In this document: positions 40,967 through 49,179 of the stretch, one piece after another
Numbering within the stretch: the stretch's first letter is position 1
How the letters are laid out: each line of letters starts with the position of its first letter
NCBI GenBank assembly: GCA_944391085.1
Contig: CALXSE010000015.1
Span: 1-49,995 of the forward strand
DNA from: an uncultured Kiritimatiellota bacterium
GTDB taxonomy: Bacteria; Verrucomicrobiota; Kiritimatiellia; RFP12; DVOR01
DNA: 49,995 nucleotides
Direction: 5' to 3'
Made by a program: the position numbers and the translations under genes
The notes under the pieces: model-generated
Told to the model about the DNA's origin: nothing
What the model saw: only the letters and a program-made list of their open reading frames with translations
Databases searched by the model: none

Positions 40967-42322
40967 TCAGCCCAGCAGGCGGATCGCCTTCCAGCGGCCG
41001 CGGAGGAAGCGGGCCAGGAGGCCGCCGCCGGCGACCATGACGTAGGCCAGCATGGTGAGCCAAAGCACCTCGATGGAGGCGCCGAGGGCATAGGCGCCGA
41101 AAAGGGCGGGCATCCAGAGCAGGACGGCCGTGCCGCCGACCCACCAGATGACGAAGCGGGTGTCGCCGGCGCCTTTGAGCGCGCCGCCCAGGACGATGTT
41201 GAGGACGTCGAAGAAGGCCCAGGCCAGGAAGATGGCGATGAGGTGGCGGCCCAGGGCGACGTAGGCGTCGTAGGCGAAGGGGGCGTCGGCGGGGTAGAAG
41301 AGGCGGAGGATGGCGCCGTTGAGGCCGCCGATGACCAGGAGGCAGAGCAGGACGTAGGCCCAGCCGATGAGCAGGCAGTTGCGGCCGCCGCGCGCCGCGC
41401 CCGCGGGGTCGCCGTCGCCCATGCGCTGGCCGACGACGATGCCGGCGGCCATGCCGATGCCCATGAGGGGGGCGAAGACAAGCTGGTTGATGGCGAAGGC
41501 GATGTTGCTGGCGGCGAACTCGATGGGCTCAAGCCAGCCGGTGACGAAGGTGAAGACGGTGAAGGTGCCGACGTCGAGCAGGACGTGCCCGCCGTTGGGG
41601 ATGCCGAAGCGGACGATGCGCGCGGCCAGGGGGGCCTTCCAGGCAAGGACCACGCGCCGGCGGCGGCCCGTGGCGAAGTGCGGCTCGCGGAAAAGCGCGG
41701 CCGCCAGGATGGCCAGGATGAGGAACTGCCCGATGGCCGTGGCCACGCCCGCGCCCACGATGCCCAGCTCGGGGACGGGGCCCCACCCCCAGATGAAGAG
41801 GGGGTCGAGCGCGATGTTGGCGACGTTGCCGCAGAGGTTGGCGGCCATCACCAGGCGCGTGTGTCCGCGCCCGGCGAAGAACCCGCTGAGCGCCGCGCCG
41901 AAGGGAAGCGCCAGGTTGGCGACGACGAGGGAAAGGTAATAGCGCTTCTCCTCGGCCAGCACGTCGGGCGCGTGGCCCACCAGGTCGAACAGCCACAGGC
42001 CCAGCGGCATCGTGGCCAGCAGGATGGGCACGCAGGCCAGGGAAATCCACAGCCCCTGCCCCGCGGCCCGGGCGCACGCGGCGCGGCTGCCGGCCCCGGC
42101 GTACTGCGCCACGAAGGTGCCCGAATAGGCCACCACGTTCTGCAGGAGCGCGATGACCATGAAGGCCACCAACCCGGCGGGGAGCGCCGCCTGGATGCTC
42201 ACGGCGCTGTACCGCGCCAGGAAGAGGCGGTCGACGAACATCATCAGCGCGTTGCCGGTCATGGCCAGCACGAGCGGCCAGGCGATGCGCAGGCAGGCGG
42301 GGAAGGATGAGGCGGGGTGCAT
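40967..42322 (-). CDS. MATE-family efflux transporter
   Basis: 451 residues with twelve hydrophobic segments in two similar halves, opening LRIAWPLVLAMTGNALMMFVDRLFLARYS and, in the second half, VRFGIPNGGHVLLDVGTFTVFTFVTGWL and MGIGMAAGIVVGQRMGDGDP. These are characteristic of NorM/DinF-type Na+ or H+ antiporters exporting cationic compounds or metabolites. Substrate unknown. The start ATG at 42322 lacks a good ribosome site and I see no clear promoter in the 133 bp before it; it may be read from recA upstream, as no terminator lies between them. Confidence 0.9.
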   Translation of the reverse strand: MHPASSFPACLRIAWPLVLAMTGNALMMFVDRLFLARYSAVSIQAALPAGLVAFMVIALLQNVVAYSGTFVAQYAGAGSRAACARAAGQGLWISLACVPILLATMPLGLWLFDLVGHAPDVLAEEKRYYLSLVVANLALPFGAALSGFFAGRGHTRLVMAANLCGNVANIALDPLFIWGWGPVPELGIVGAGVATAIGQFLILAILAAALFREPHFATGRRRRVVLAWKAPLAARIVRFGIPNGGHVLLDVGTFTVFTFVTGWLEPIEFAASNIAFAINQLVFAPLMGIGMAAGIVVGQRMGDGDPAGAARGGRNCLLIGWAYVLLCLLVIGGLNGAILRLFYPADAPFAYDAYVALGRHLIAIFLAWAFFDVLNIVLGGALKGAGDTRFVIWWVGGTAVLLWMPALFGAYALGASIEVLWLTMLAYVMVAGGGLLARFLRGRWKAIRLLG

Positions 42323-42455
42323 CTGGGGACTCGATGAACGGGAAACAGGACTTACCCCCTCCGGGCGGCGGGCGGGGCGGCGGGAAGCCGCACACGGCGC
42401 GCGGGGCTTGGGGCGCGGGAAAGGGCGCGCCCGGCTCCCAAGGTCTGAGGCCGCC

Positions 42456-43535
42456 TCACTCCGCCGGCGTCTCGGCGGGGGCGGCCTCGGCGGACTTTTC
42501 GCGGGCGGCGGTGGCGCCGGGGGCGAAGGCCTCGCGGTGCTCGAGCACCTTGGCCTTGATCTTCTCGGCGACGTCGGGGTTGGCGCGGAGGAACTCGGTG
42601 GCAGCGTTGGCGCCCTGGCCGATCTGCTCGTTCTCGAAGCTGAGCCAGGAGCCGCGCTTGTTGACGACGCCTGCGGCGAGGGCGGCGTCGAGGATGGAGC
42701 CCTCCCAGGAGATGCCGCGGGAGTAGAGGATGTCGAACTCGGCCTCGGTGAAGGGCGGGGCGACCTTGTTCTTGACGACGTTGACGCGGGTGCGGTTGCC
42801 GTAGGCCTTGCCGGCGTTGTCCTTGAGGGTGGCGACGCGGGCGATCTTCATGCGCACGGAGGCGTAGAACTTGAGGGCGTTGCCGCCGGTGGTGGTCTCC
42901 GGGCTGCCGAACATGACGCCGATCTTCATGCGGATCTGGTTGGTGAAGATGCAGAGCGTCTTGGTGGTGGCCAGCAGGCCGGTGAGCTTGCGCATGGCCT
43001 GGGACATCAGGCGGGCCTGGGCGCCCATGTGCGAGTCGCCGATGTCGCCGTCGAGCTCGCTCTGCGGCACCAGCGCGGCCACGGAGTCGACGATCACCAC
43101 GTCCACCGCGCCCGAGCGCACCAGCTGCTCGGTGATCTGGAGGGCCTCCTCGCCGGAGTTCGGCTGGGAGAGCAGCAGGTTGTCCACGTCCACGCCGATG
43201 CGCCGGGCGTAGGCCACGTCAAGGGCGTGCTCGGCGTCGATGAAGGCGACGATGCCGCCCTGCCGCTGGGCGTTGGCGGCGATGTGCAGCGAGAGGGTCG
43301 TCTTGCCCGAGGATTCGTTGCCGAAGATCTCGATGATGCGCCCGCGCGGCACCCCGCCGACGCCCAGCGCGAGGTCCAGCGAGAAGGCGCCGGTGGAGAT
43401 CACCGGCACGTCCTGCACCTCCACCTCACCCATCTTCATGATGGCCGAGGAGCCGAACTCCTTGCGGATCTGGTTCAGCACGGCGGCCAGTTTATCGTCC
43501 GCGGAGGGCGCCCCCGCGCTCTTCTTCTCTGCCAT
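42456..43535 (-). CDS. recA: recombinase RecA
   Basis: 359 residues. Walker [10 protein letters not shown] (72-80), Walker [15 protein letters not shown], the MAW region [20 protein letters not shown]1 ([17 protein letters not shown]) and L2 ([29 protein letters not shown]) DNA loops are all intact. The C-terminal 40 residues are Ala/Glu-rich and acidic, as usual. It catalyses strand exchange and LexA self-cleavage. No LexA-type palindrome is visible near its promoter. The ATG at 43535 has CGGAAAGGAAGCC upstream; the in-frame extension to 43583 is outside the transcript. Confidence 0.98.
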   Translation of the reverse strand: MAEKKSAGAPSADDKLAAVLNQIRKEFGSSAIMKMGEVEVQDVPVISTGAFSLDLALGVGGVPRGRIIEIFGNESSGKTTLSLHIAANAQRQGGIVAFIDAEHALDVAYARRIGVDVDNLLLSQPNSGEEALQITEQLVRSGAVDVVIVDSVAALVPQSELDGDIGDSHMGAQARLMSQAMRKLTGLLATTKTLCIFTNQIRMKIGVMFGSPETTTGGNALKFYASVRMKIARVATLKDNAGKAYGNRTRVNVVKNKVAPPFTEAEFDILYSRGISWEGSILDAALAAGVVNKRGSWLSFENEQIGQGANAATEFLRANPDVAEKIKAKVLEHREAFAPGATAAREKSAEAAPAETPAE

Positions 43536-43571
43536 GGTCAAGGCTTCCTTTCCGAAAACGCAATCCCCGCC

Positions 43572-43580
43572 ATTATACCA
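43572..43580 (-). promoter_or_regulatory. extended -10 promoter of recA
   Basis: TGG-TATAAT with a perfect -10 hexamer on the minus strand. The position 17 bp upstream reads CCGCAG, so there is no -35. Leader about 30 nt. Confidence 0.7.
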
Positions 43581-43623
43581 CATCGCGCCCCGTCCTGCGG
43601 CGGCGCGGCCCGGCGGGACAGGC

Positions 43624-43648
43624 GCGCCCCCGGTGGGGCCGGGGGCGC
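43624..43648 (-). terminator. GC-rich hairpin after the alcohol dehydrogenase gene
   Basis: A 10-bp stem GCGCCCCCGG with its complement around a TGGGG loop, 26 bp past the stop, without a T-run. Confidence 0.4.
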
Positions 43649-43673
43649 GGCGGGGAGGGGGCCCGGGCGGGGC

Positions 43674-44852
43674 TCACCAGTTGACGGCGGCGGGAATGCC
43701 GTCGTAGGCGGCGAGGAGGATCTTGCGGATGTCCTCGGCGGTGGTCTCGCGGGGGTTGGCGCCGGTGCAGGGGTCCTTGACGGCGTTCTCGGCGATGAAG
43801 GCGAGGTGCGCGTCGAAGGTCTCGCGGTCGACGCCGGCGGCCTCGAGGGTCGGCGGGATGTCGAGCGAGTCGTTGAGGGCGCAGATCTTGTCGACGAGGA
43901 CGTTGACGAGCTGGCGCTCCGTGGCGCCGGGCAGGCCCAGGGCGCGGGCGATGTCGGCGTAACGGCCCTCGCAGGCCTTGCGGTTGAACTGGATGACGAA
44001 GGGCTGGAGGATGGCGTTGCAGAGGCCGTGGGGCAGGCCGAACTGCGCGCCGATCTTGTGGGCGATGGAGTGCGTGATGCCCAGCAGCGCGTTGGAGAAG
44101 GCCATGCCGGCGAGGCACTGGGCCACGTGCATCCGGCCGCGGGCGGCCTTGTCGCCGTTGTACGAGGCCACCAGGTCGTCGTCGATCATCTGGATGGCCT
44201 TGATGGCCAGCGGGTCGGAGAAGTCGCTGCGCAGGGAGGCGACGTAGGCCTCGATGGCGTGGGTGAGCGCGTCCAGGCCGGTGTGCGCCGTCAGCTTCGG
44301 CGGCATGGTCTCGGCCAGGTCGCTGTCAACGATGGCGATGTCGGGGGTGATCTCGAAGTCGGCCAGCGGATACTTCACCTTCGTGGCATAATCCGTGATG
44401 ACGGAGAAGGCCGTCACCTCCGTGGCCGTGCCGGAGGTCGAGGGGATGGCCACGAAGATGGCCTTCTGGCGCAGGCGGGGCAGGGAGAAGGGATCCTTGA
44501 TGTCGTCGAAGGTCTTCTCGGGGTGCTCGTAGAAGACCCACATGGCCTTGGCCGCGTCGATGGGCGAGCCGCCGCCGATGGCCACGATGACGTCGGGCTG
44601 GCAGTCGCGCATGGCCTGGGCGCCCTTCATGACGGTCTCGACGGAGGGGTCGGGCTCGACGCCGGTGAACTGGGTGACCTGCAGCCCGGCGCCGCCCAGA
44701 ATCCCGCACAGGCGCTCGAGCGCGCCGCTCTTCTGCATGGAGTGCCCGCCGGTGACGACGAAGGCGTGCCTGCGGCTCTTGCCCAGGACGGCGAGCTCCT
44801 GCATCGCGCCGGGGCCGAAGTAAATATCGCGGGGAAGCGTGAAACGTGCCAT
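43674..44852 (-). CDS. iron-containing alcohol dehydrogenase
   Basis: 392 residues of the group III (AdhB/YqhD/1,3-propanediol dehydrogenase) family. The NAD-binding GGGSPIDAAKAM motif is at about 97-108, TSGTATEVTAFSVI follows, and the metal ligands lie in IVDSDL, GLDALTHAIEAYV and THSIAHKIGAQFGLPHG. It reduces aldehydes to alcohols with NAD(P)H, most simply for ethanol or diol formation in fermentation. The ATG at 44852 has GAAAGGATTTCGTC upstream and a 43-nt leader with a perfect 9-bp hairpin. It stands alone between recA and dus. Confidence 0.93.
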   Translation of the reverse strand: MARFTLPRDIYFGPGAMQELAVLGKSRRHAFVVTGGHSMQKSGALERLCGILGGAGLQVTQFTGVEPDPSVETVMKGAQAMRDCQPDVIVAIGGGSPIDAAKAMWVFYEHPEKTFDDIKDPFSLPRLRQKAIFVAIPSTSGTATEVTAFSVITDYATKVKYPLADFEITPDIAIVDSDLAETMPPKLTAHTGLDALTHAIEAYVASLRSDFSDPLAIKAIQMIDDDLVASYNGDKAARGRMHVAQCLAGMAFSNALLGITHSIAHKIGAQFGLPHGLCNAILQPFVIQFNRKACEGRYADIARALGLPGATERQLVNVLVDKICALNDSLDIPPTLEAAGVDRETFDAHLAFIAENAVKDPCTGANPRETTAEDIRKILLAAYDGIPAAVNW

Positions 44853-44871
44853 GACGAAATCCTTTCCTTCG

Positions 44872-44892
44872 CGCCGGGGACGCTCCCCGGCG
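44872..44892 (-). promoter_or_regulatory. hairpin in the alcohol dehydrogenase leader
   Basis: CGCCGGGGA and its exact complement around a three-base loop, between the promoter and the ribosome site. It could protect the 5' end or affect translation. Confidence 0.45.
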
Positions 44893-44901
44893 ACCGCAGA
44901 C

Positions 44902-44910
44902 AGTATACCA
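44902..44910 (-). promoter_or_regulatory. extended -10 promoter of the alcohol dehydrogenase
   Basis: TGG-TATACT on the minus strand, immediately before the dus stop codon. No -35 seen. Confidence 0.65.
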
Positions 44911-44918
44911 AAAACGCC

Positions 44919-45854
44919 CTACCTGCGGAAGGTCGCGATGGCCGCGCGCAGATCGTCCGCCGTCCGCAGGCGCATCAGGTTCCCGCGCAGCGCGTTCGCC
45001 CCGGGCAACCCCTTGAAATAGCGGAACAGATGCCTGCGGAAGGTCAACACCGCCGCCTCCTCGGCACTCAGCCGCGAGACGCCCCCCGCCAGCGCCCGAT
45101 ACCGCAGCTCCAGCTCCAGATGACGCTCCGCCACGCCGCACGGGTCCCCAAGCGGCGCCAGCGAGAAGACGCACGGGTTCGCCAGCGCCGCCCGCGCCAC
45201 GAGGATCGCCCCCACCCCCGTCGCCGCCATCGCCTCCGCCCCCGCGCGGTCGGCCACCGACCCGTTGCCGTAGACCGGCAGGCCGCCGACCTCCCCCACC
45301 GCCTCGCGCAACGCGTCCAGATGCACCACCCCCGCGTGCCCCTGCGACGTGTACCGCGCATGGAAGGCCACCGCCGCCGCCCCGCCCTCGCGCGCCACGC
45401 GCAGCACCTCGCGCCAGACCGGCGCGCCGGGGTGCGGCCCCAGCCGCGTCTTCACCGTCACCGGCAGGCGCACCGCCTTCGCCACCGCCTCGATCGCCCG
45501 CCCCAGCCGCGGCAGATCCCGCAACAGCGCCGCCCCCGCCCCCTGCGCCGTGATGCGCGGCACGGGGCAGCCCGCGTTCAGGTCGATGCCCCGGAAGCGC
45601 CCCAACGCCTCCACCCGCCGCGCCGCCTCGGCCAGGCGCGCGGGGTCGGGCCCGTACAGGTGCGCCCAGACGTTCCGCTCCTCGGGGAAGGTCTCCAGCA
45701 GAAACAGGGTCTTGGGCTGGCCGCGGCACACGCCCTCGGCGTTGACCATCTCGGTGAACGTCCGCGCCGCGCCGCGCTCCTCGCACAGCACGCGCATCGG
45801 CGGCGAGGTGAACTCCGCCATCGGCGCCAGGAAAAGCGGCGGCAGGGCGGCCAT
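44919..45854 (-). CDS. dus: tRNA-dihydrouridine synthase
   Basis: 311 residues, an FMN-dependent TIM-barrel enzyme reducing uridines in the tRNA D-loop. Marks: the LAPMAEFTSPPMR start, the catalytic Cys in LNAGCPVPRITAQGAGAALL, VKTRLG, and HARYTSQGH followed by PVYGNGSVAD. The C-terminal helical domain (LFRYFKGLPGANALRGNLMRL) recognises tRNA. The ATG at 45854 lies two bases after the stop of the coiled-coil gene; a GTG at 45875 inside that gene is the alternative. The coding strand prefers G-ending codons. Confidence 0.92.
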   Translation of the reverse strand: MAALPPLFLAPMAEFTSPPMRVLCEERGAARTFTEMVNAEGVCRGQPKTLFLLETFPEERNVWAHLYGPDPARLAEAARRVEALGRFRGIDLNAGCPVPRITAQGAGAALLRDLPRLGRAIEAVAKAVRLPVTVKTRLGPHPGAPVWREVLRVAREGGAAAVAFHARYTSQGHAGVVHLDALREAVGEVGGLPVYGNGSVADRAGAEAMAATGVGAILVARAALANPCVFSLAPLGDPCGVAERHLELELRYRALAGGVSRLSAEEAAVLTFRRHLFRYFKGLPGANALRGNLMRLRTADDLRAAIATFRR

Positions 45855-45856
45855 CG

Positions 45857-47101
45857 TCAGCGCCTGCGCAGCCACCCGAACGACCCCCGCGCCGCGGGCT
45901 CCGGATCGGGCGGCGGCGCCGCGCCGGCGGGCAACGCACGCTCCAGCTCCTCGATCCGCCGGATCAGCTGTTCCTGCACGCGGGCGTTCTCGCGGTGCTC
46001 CTCCTCGCGGGCGGCGCGCTCGCGGTCCAGGGCCCGCGCCGTCTCGCGCAGCTTCTCGTCCAGCCGCAGCGAGTCAAGCGTCTGCCGCTCGGCCAGGCCC
46101 AGCTGGGAACGCAGCTGCGTCTCGCGCCCCTCCAGCGCCACCAGGCGCTTCTGCAGCTCGCTCTCCCGCCCGCGGGCCTCCTCCAGCGCCTGCTCCAGCG
46201 CGGCCACGCGGGCCTCGTGCTCGCGCCGCGCGGCGGGGCCCCGGGGCGGGGCGGGGGGCTCGGCGCGGGCGGCGGGCGCCTCGCCCACGATGCGCCGGAT
46301 CTCGGCGATGCGCTCGGCGAAGGCCGCCGCGCGGGCGCGGGAAAGCCCGCGCAGGCTCTCCAGGAAGCGCTCCTCCTCCTCCTGGCCGCGGCGGAGGGCC
46401 TCGGCCTCGCGGGCCAGGAGCTCGGGGAAGGCGCCCTCCGGCGCGGGCTGGGCGTCCCGCGCCGTCTCGAGGGCCGTCTCCAGCGAGGCGATGCGCTGGC
46501 GCAGCTCGCGCTCGCGCCGGTCGGCGGCCTCGGCGGCCTCCTGCGCGGCGGCGTTGGCGTGGTCGCGCTCCAGGCGCGCGGCGGCGAGCTCGCGGGCGAG
46601 GGGCCCCGCGTCCGGCGCGCCGGGAAGGTCCAGCTCGCCCTGGCGGGCCTCGGCCTCGCGGCGGAGTTCCTCGATGCGGCGGTCCTTCAGGCGCAGCTCG
46701 CGCTCCAGGAGCACCAGGCGCTGGCGCGTCTCCTCCAGCTCCTGCGAGGCCGCGGGCGGCTCGACGGCCAGCGGCAGCTCGGCGGTGGCCGGCTCCCCGC
46801 CGGGATCCCGGGAGAGCGTCGCGCCCTTGGGGAAGCGCCCCTCGGCAAGGAGGCGCTCGGCGGCGGCCCGGGCCACGGGGCCGTAAGGCGGGCGGCCGGG
46901 GGCGAGGACGTACCAGGCCATGCCCAGCTCGGGGAGCGTCTCGGCGGGCGCCCAGGTCTCGCCGTCGGCGGAGATGGCAAAGCCCGGGAGGATGGCGCCC
47001 TGCTCGGCCCATTGGGCAAGCAGGGCGGTGGGGACGTTCGCGTTGCGCAGGGCCCCGGAGGGGTCGCGCAGCGACCAGCGGCGGGTGTCCGCCTCGGCCA
47101 T
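45857..47101 (-). CDS. GYF-2-like and coiled-coil protein of unknown function
   Basis: 414 residues. Residues 1-105 contain two short WxxxxxG-type modules (RRWSLRDPSGALRNANVPTALLAQWAEQG and AWYVLAPGRPPYGPVARAAAERLLAEG) that resemble GYF_2/DUF4339 peptide-binding domains. Residues about 120-395 are almost continuous coiled coil with an Arg/Glu heptad pattern, broken by a Pro-rich hinge near 275-285. It ends in a basic tail, SFGWLRRR. There is no signal peptide or membrane segment, so it is cytoplasmic. The start ATG overlaps the stop of the small coiled-coil gene as TGATG. Confidence 0.78.
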   Translation of the reverse strand: MAEADTRRWSLRDPSGALRNANVPTALLAQWAEQGAILPGFAISADGETWAPAETLPELGMAWYVLAPGRPPYGPVARAAAERLLAEGRFPKGATLSRDPGGEPATAELPLAVEPPAASQELEETRQRLVLLERELRLKDRRIEELRREAEARQGELDLPGAPDAGPLARELAAARLERDHANAAAQEAAEAADRRERELRQRIASLETALETARDAQPAPEGAFPELLAREAEALRRGQEEEERFLESLRGLSRARAAAFAERIAEIRRIVGEAPAARAEPPAPPRGPAARREHEARVAALEQALEEARGRESELQKRLVALEGRETQLRSQLGLAERQTLDSLRLDEKLRETARALDRERAAREEEHRENARVQEQLIRRIEELERALPAGAAPPPDPEPAARGSFGWLRRR

Positions 47102-47349
47102 CAGCGGGCCTCCCCGGCGCGGCGGACGGCCTCGGCGGCCTCCTCGCGCACGCCGAAGACCTCGTCGTCTGCCTCGAGGGTGCGGATCATGGCGGCGCGG
47201 AGGCGCTCGCGGACGAGCTCCACCTCGGCCTGGGCGTTGACGAGCGCGGCCTTGGCCACCACGAGCTCCTGCTGCCAGCGGCGCTTGGCCTCGGCCAGCT
47301 CGGCCCTGAGGCGGGCGTTCTCTTCGCGCAGCGCGGTTGTTTCGTCCAT
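47101..47349 (-). CDS. small coiled-coil protein
   Basis: 82 residues, almost entirely one helix (MDETTALREENARLRAELAE onward), with heptads and an Ala/Arg/Glu composition. No family recognised. GGAGGGACGAC precedes the ATG, 13 bp after the lipoprotein gene, and the stop overlaps the next start. Its size and position suggest it forms a coiled coil with the 414-residue product of the next gene; this is inference. Confidence 0.72.
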   Translation of the reverse strand: MDETTALREENARLRAELAEAKRRWQQELVVAKAALVNAQAEVELVRERLRAAMIRTLEADDEVFGVREEAAEAVRRAGEAR

Positions 47350-47362
47350 GTCGTCCCTCCGA

Positions 47363-48094
47363 TCAGAATGCGCTCTTTTCGCCGAGCGGGGCGGTTTCGA
47401 TGAGGGCGGCCTCGCGCGCGGCGGCGGGGTCGCCGGGGGTGAGGGCGCGCGCCAGGGCCAGGGCCTGGGCCTTCCGTGCGGCGTCCCCGGCCTCGTTGTA
47501 AAGCTTGGCGGCGATGAGGGCGGCCTCGGCGTTGCGCGTCTCGTTGGCGCAGCGGGCGGCCTCGGCGGCGGCGGCGCCCAGGCGCCCGGCGTCGTAGAGC
47601 CCGCGCACGCCCAGGCGCCAGCGGGCCACGGTGTCGTCATGCAGGCCGGGGCGGCCCTGCTGGAGCCCGGCGCGCAGAAGGTTGTAGCGGGTGCGCAGGG
47701 GCTGGGGCCAGGCGGCCGTCTCCAGGTCGTAGAGCCAATCGGCGGCGTACTGCGGGCGGAGGGCCTCGGCCAGGGTCAGCTCGGCGTCGGCCACCGTCGC
47801 CGCGTCCCAGTCGCCGCGCCGCTCGGCCCAGGCCTGGAGGAAGCGGCGCAGCTCGCCGTGCTGGGCGTCCTCGGCCAGGGCGATGCGCAGCTCGAGCGTC
47901 CGCCGCCACAGCCGGCTCTGCGGCACGTCGAGCGCGTCGGCGCGGGCCACGAAGGCGCGGGCGCCGGCGAAGTCCCCCGCCGCGAAGGCGGTCGCCGCCC
48001 GGCCGCGCAGGCGCGCGTCCGCCCGCACATCGCTCTTCTGCACGCACCCGGCCAACGCCGCCGCGGCCACCATCAGGAATACAACGTTTCTCAT
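47363..48094 (-). CDS. lipoprotein with TPR-like helices
   Basis: 243 residues. Lipoprotein signal MRNVVFLMVAAAALAGC with lipobox LAGC (Cys17). The mature part is a helical repeat series (ATAFAAGDFAGARAFVARADAL, LYDAGRLGAAAAEAARCANE, AALIAAKLYNEAGDAARKAQAL) like TPR or SEL1 units. It probably scaffolds protein contacts at the envelope. First gene of a four-gene unit with two coiled-coil proteins and dus; the ribosome site is GGAAAGGGG. Confidence 0.8.
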   Translation of the reverse strand: MRNVVFLMVAAAALAGCVQKSDVRADARLRGRAATAFAAGDFAGARAFVARADALDVPQSRLWRRTLELRIALAEDAQHGELRRFLQAWAERRGDWDAATVADAELTLAEALRPQYAADWLYDLETAAWPQPLRTRYNLLRAGLQQGRPGLHDDTVARWRLGVRGLYDAGRLGAAAAEAARCANETRNAEAALIAAKLYNEAGDAARKAQALALARALTPGDPAAAREAALIETAPLGEKSAF

Positions 48095-48112
48095 CGCGCC
48101 CCTTTCCGTGCC

Positions 48113-48121
48113 AGTATAGCA
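48113..48121 (-). promoter_or_regulatory. extended -10 promoter of the lipoprotein/coiled-coil/dus unit
   Basis: TGC-TATACT on the minus strand, eighteen bases before the ATG at 48094, with a ribosome site between. Confidence 0.65.
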
Positions 48122-48130
48122 AAAGCGCGC

Positions 48131-49057
48131 CTAGGGCAGGAGGCGCACGACGGCCCGGTTGCCGATGGCCTCGGCCAGGGCCCGCGGCGTCACCCCGCGC
48201 CCGAGCGGCTGGTCGGGGTCGGCCCCCGCGCCCAGCAGCAGCCGCACCGCGTTCGGATCCTCCCCCGCCACGGCGAAGGCCAGCGCCGAGCGCCGCTCCG
48301 CCCGCCCCGCGCGCCGGAGCGTGGCCAGCGCCGAGACGTCCGCCCCCGCGCCCACGAGCAGCCGGCAGACGGCCAGCGCCGCGTCCCGCGCCTCGCCGGG
48401 CGCTTGCGGGTCGGCCGCCGCCAGCGTCGCCAGCATGAGCGGGGTCAGCCCGTCCAGGGCGCGCCCCGCGCGCTCGGAGGCGAAGCGCGCGTCCACCGCC
48501 GCCCCGTTGGCCACCAGCAGCTCGCACGCGCGGATGGCCTCCTCGGGGTCGCCCCCGCCCGCGATCGCCGCGATGGCCAGCGCCAGGGGCGGGGCGTCGC
48601 GGAGCGTCGCGCCGGGCAGGGCCACCGTCCCCGGCAGGTCCGGGTCGGCCCCGTGCGCCAGCAGGGCGCCGATGACGCGCTCGTTGGCGGACTTGCCCCC
48701 CGCGCGGCGCGGCAGGGAGGCGGACGCTGCGGGCAGCGCCCCGGCCGCGCAGTAGTGGAGGGCCGCCAGGCGGAACCCGTCGCGCGTGCCGCGGGCGTCG
48801 AGGTCATACCCCGCCTCGGCCAGGATCTCGACGCCCTCGGGCCAATCCCGCACCGCGCACGCCACCGAGAGGGGCAGCCCCTCGAGGCGCTCGCGCGGGC
48901 CCACGCCGTCGGCCACCAGGGCGCGCAGGCGCGCGGCGTCCCGGGATTCAAAGAGGCGCACCGCCTCCTCGGGCGGCAAGCGCGAGAGCGCCGAGCGCGG
49001 CTCCCCGCACCCGGCCAGCGCGCACGCCGCGGCAATCACCAACAACAGGCCTTTCAT
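48131..49057 (-). CDS. ankyrin-repeat lipoprotein
   Basis: 308 residues. Lipoprotein signal MKGLLLVIAAACALAGC, lipobox LAGC. The body is ankyrin repeats with typical loops: GLPLSVACAVRDWPEGVEILAEAGYDLDA, VIGALLAHGADPDL, LVANGAAVDA, DGLTPLMLATLAAA, LLVGAGADVSAL and SALAFAVAGEDPNAVRLLLGAGADPDQPLGRG. These mediate protein binding; the partner is unknown. The ATG at 49057 lies eight bases after a TATACT -10 without a ribosome site, so the mRNA may be leaderless or nearly so. The GTG at 49075 would start upstream of transcription. Confidence 0.85.
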   Translation of the reverse strand: MKGLLLVIAAACALAGCGEPRSALSRLPPEEAVRLFESRDAARLRALVADGVGPRERLEGLPLSVACAVRDWPEGVEILAEAGYDLDARGTRDGFRLAALHYCAAGALPAASASLPRRAGGKSANERVIGALLAHGADPDLPGTVALPGATLRDAPPLALAIAAIAGGGDPEEAIRACELLVANGAAVDARFASERAGRALDGLTPLMLATLAAADPQAPGEARDAALAVCRLLVGAGADVSALATLRRAGRAERRSALAFAVAGEDPNAVRLLLGAGADPDQPLGRGVTPRALAEAIGNRAVVRLLP

Positions 49058-49065
49058 CGCCCAAA

Positions 49066-49074
49066 AGTATACCA
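49066..49074 (-). promoter_or_regulatory. extended -10 promoter of the ankyrin gene (near-leaderless)
   Basis: TGG-TATACT on the minus strand with eight bases to the ATG at 49057. Confidence 0.6.
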
Positions 49075-49126
49075 TATGCGGCCGACCGTCTGAACGGCGC
49101 GCCCCTCCGTGAAACCCCGGGGACGG

Positions 49127-49156
49127 AAAGGCCCCGGCCGGGCGGCCGGGGCCTTT
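49127..49156 (-). terminator. terminator of the PEP-CTERM gene
   Basis: A 13-bp perfect stem AAAGGCCCCGGCC with its complement around GGGC, ending TTTCC on the minus strand. The U-run is short but the stem is very stable. Confidence 0.65.
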
Positions 49157-49179
49157 GGATGGTCTGGGGACGCCTGCCC

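Noticed and set aside
43536..43600. LexA/SOS operator upstream of recA
   Set aside because: No palindrome of the CTGT-N8-ACAG or GAAC-N4-GTTC type is visible around the promoter.
34115..46886. Very long plus-strand frames (34115-38491, 42153-46886)
   Set aside because: Each runs antisense through several well-supported minus-strand genes (comM, the 610-residue gene, recA, the dehydrogenase, dus) and has a repetitive Gly/Arg/Ala composition.
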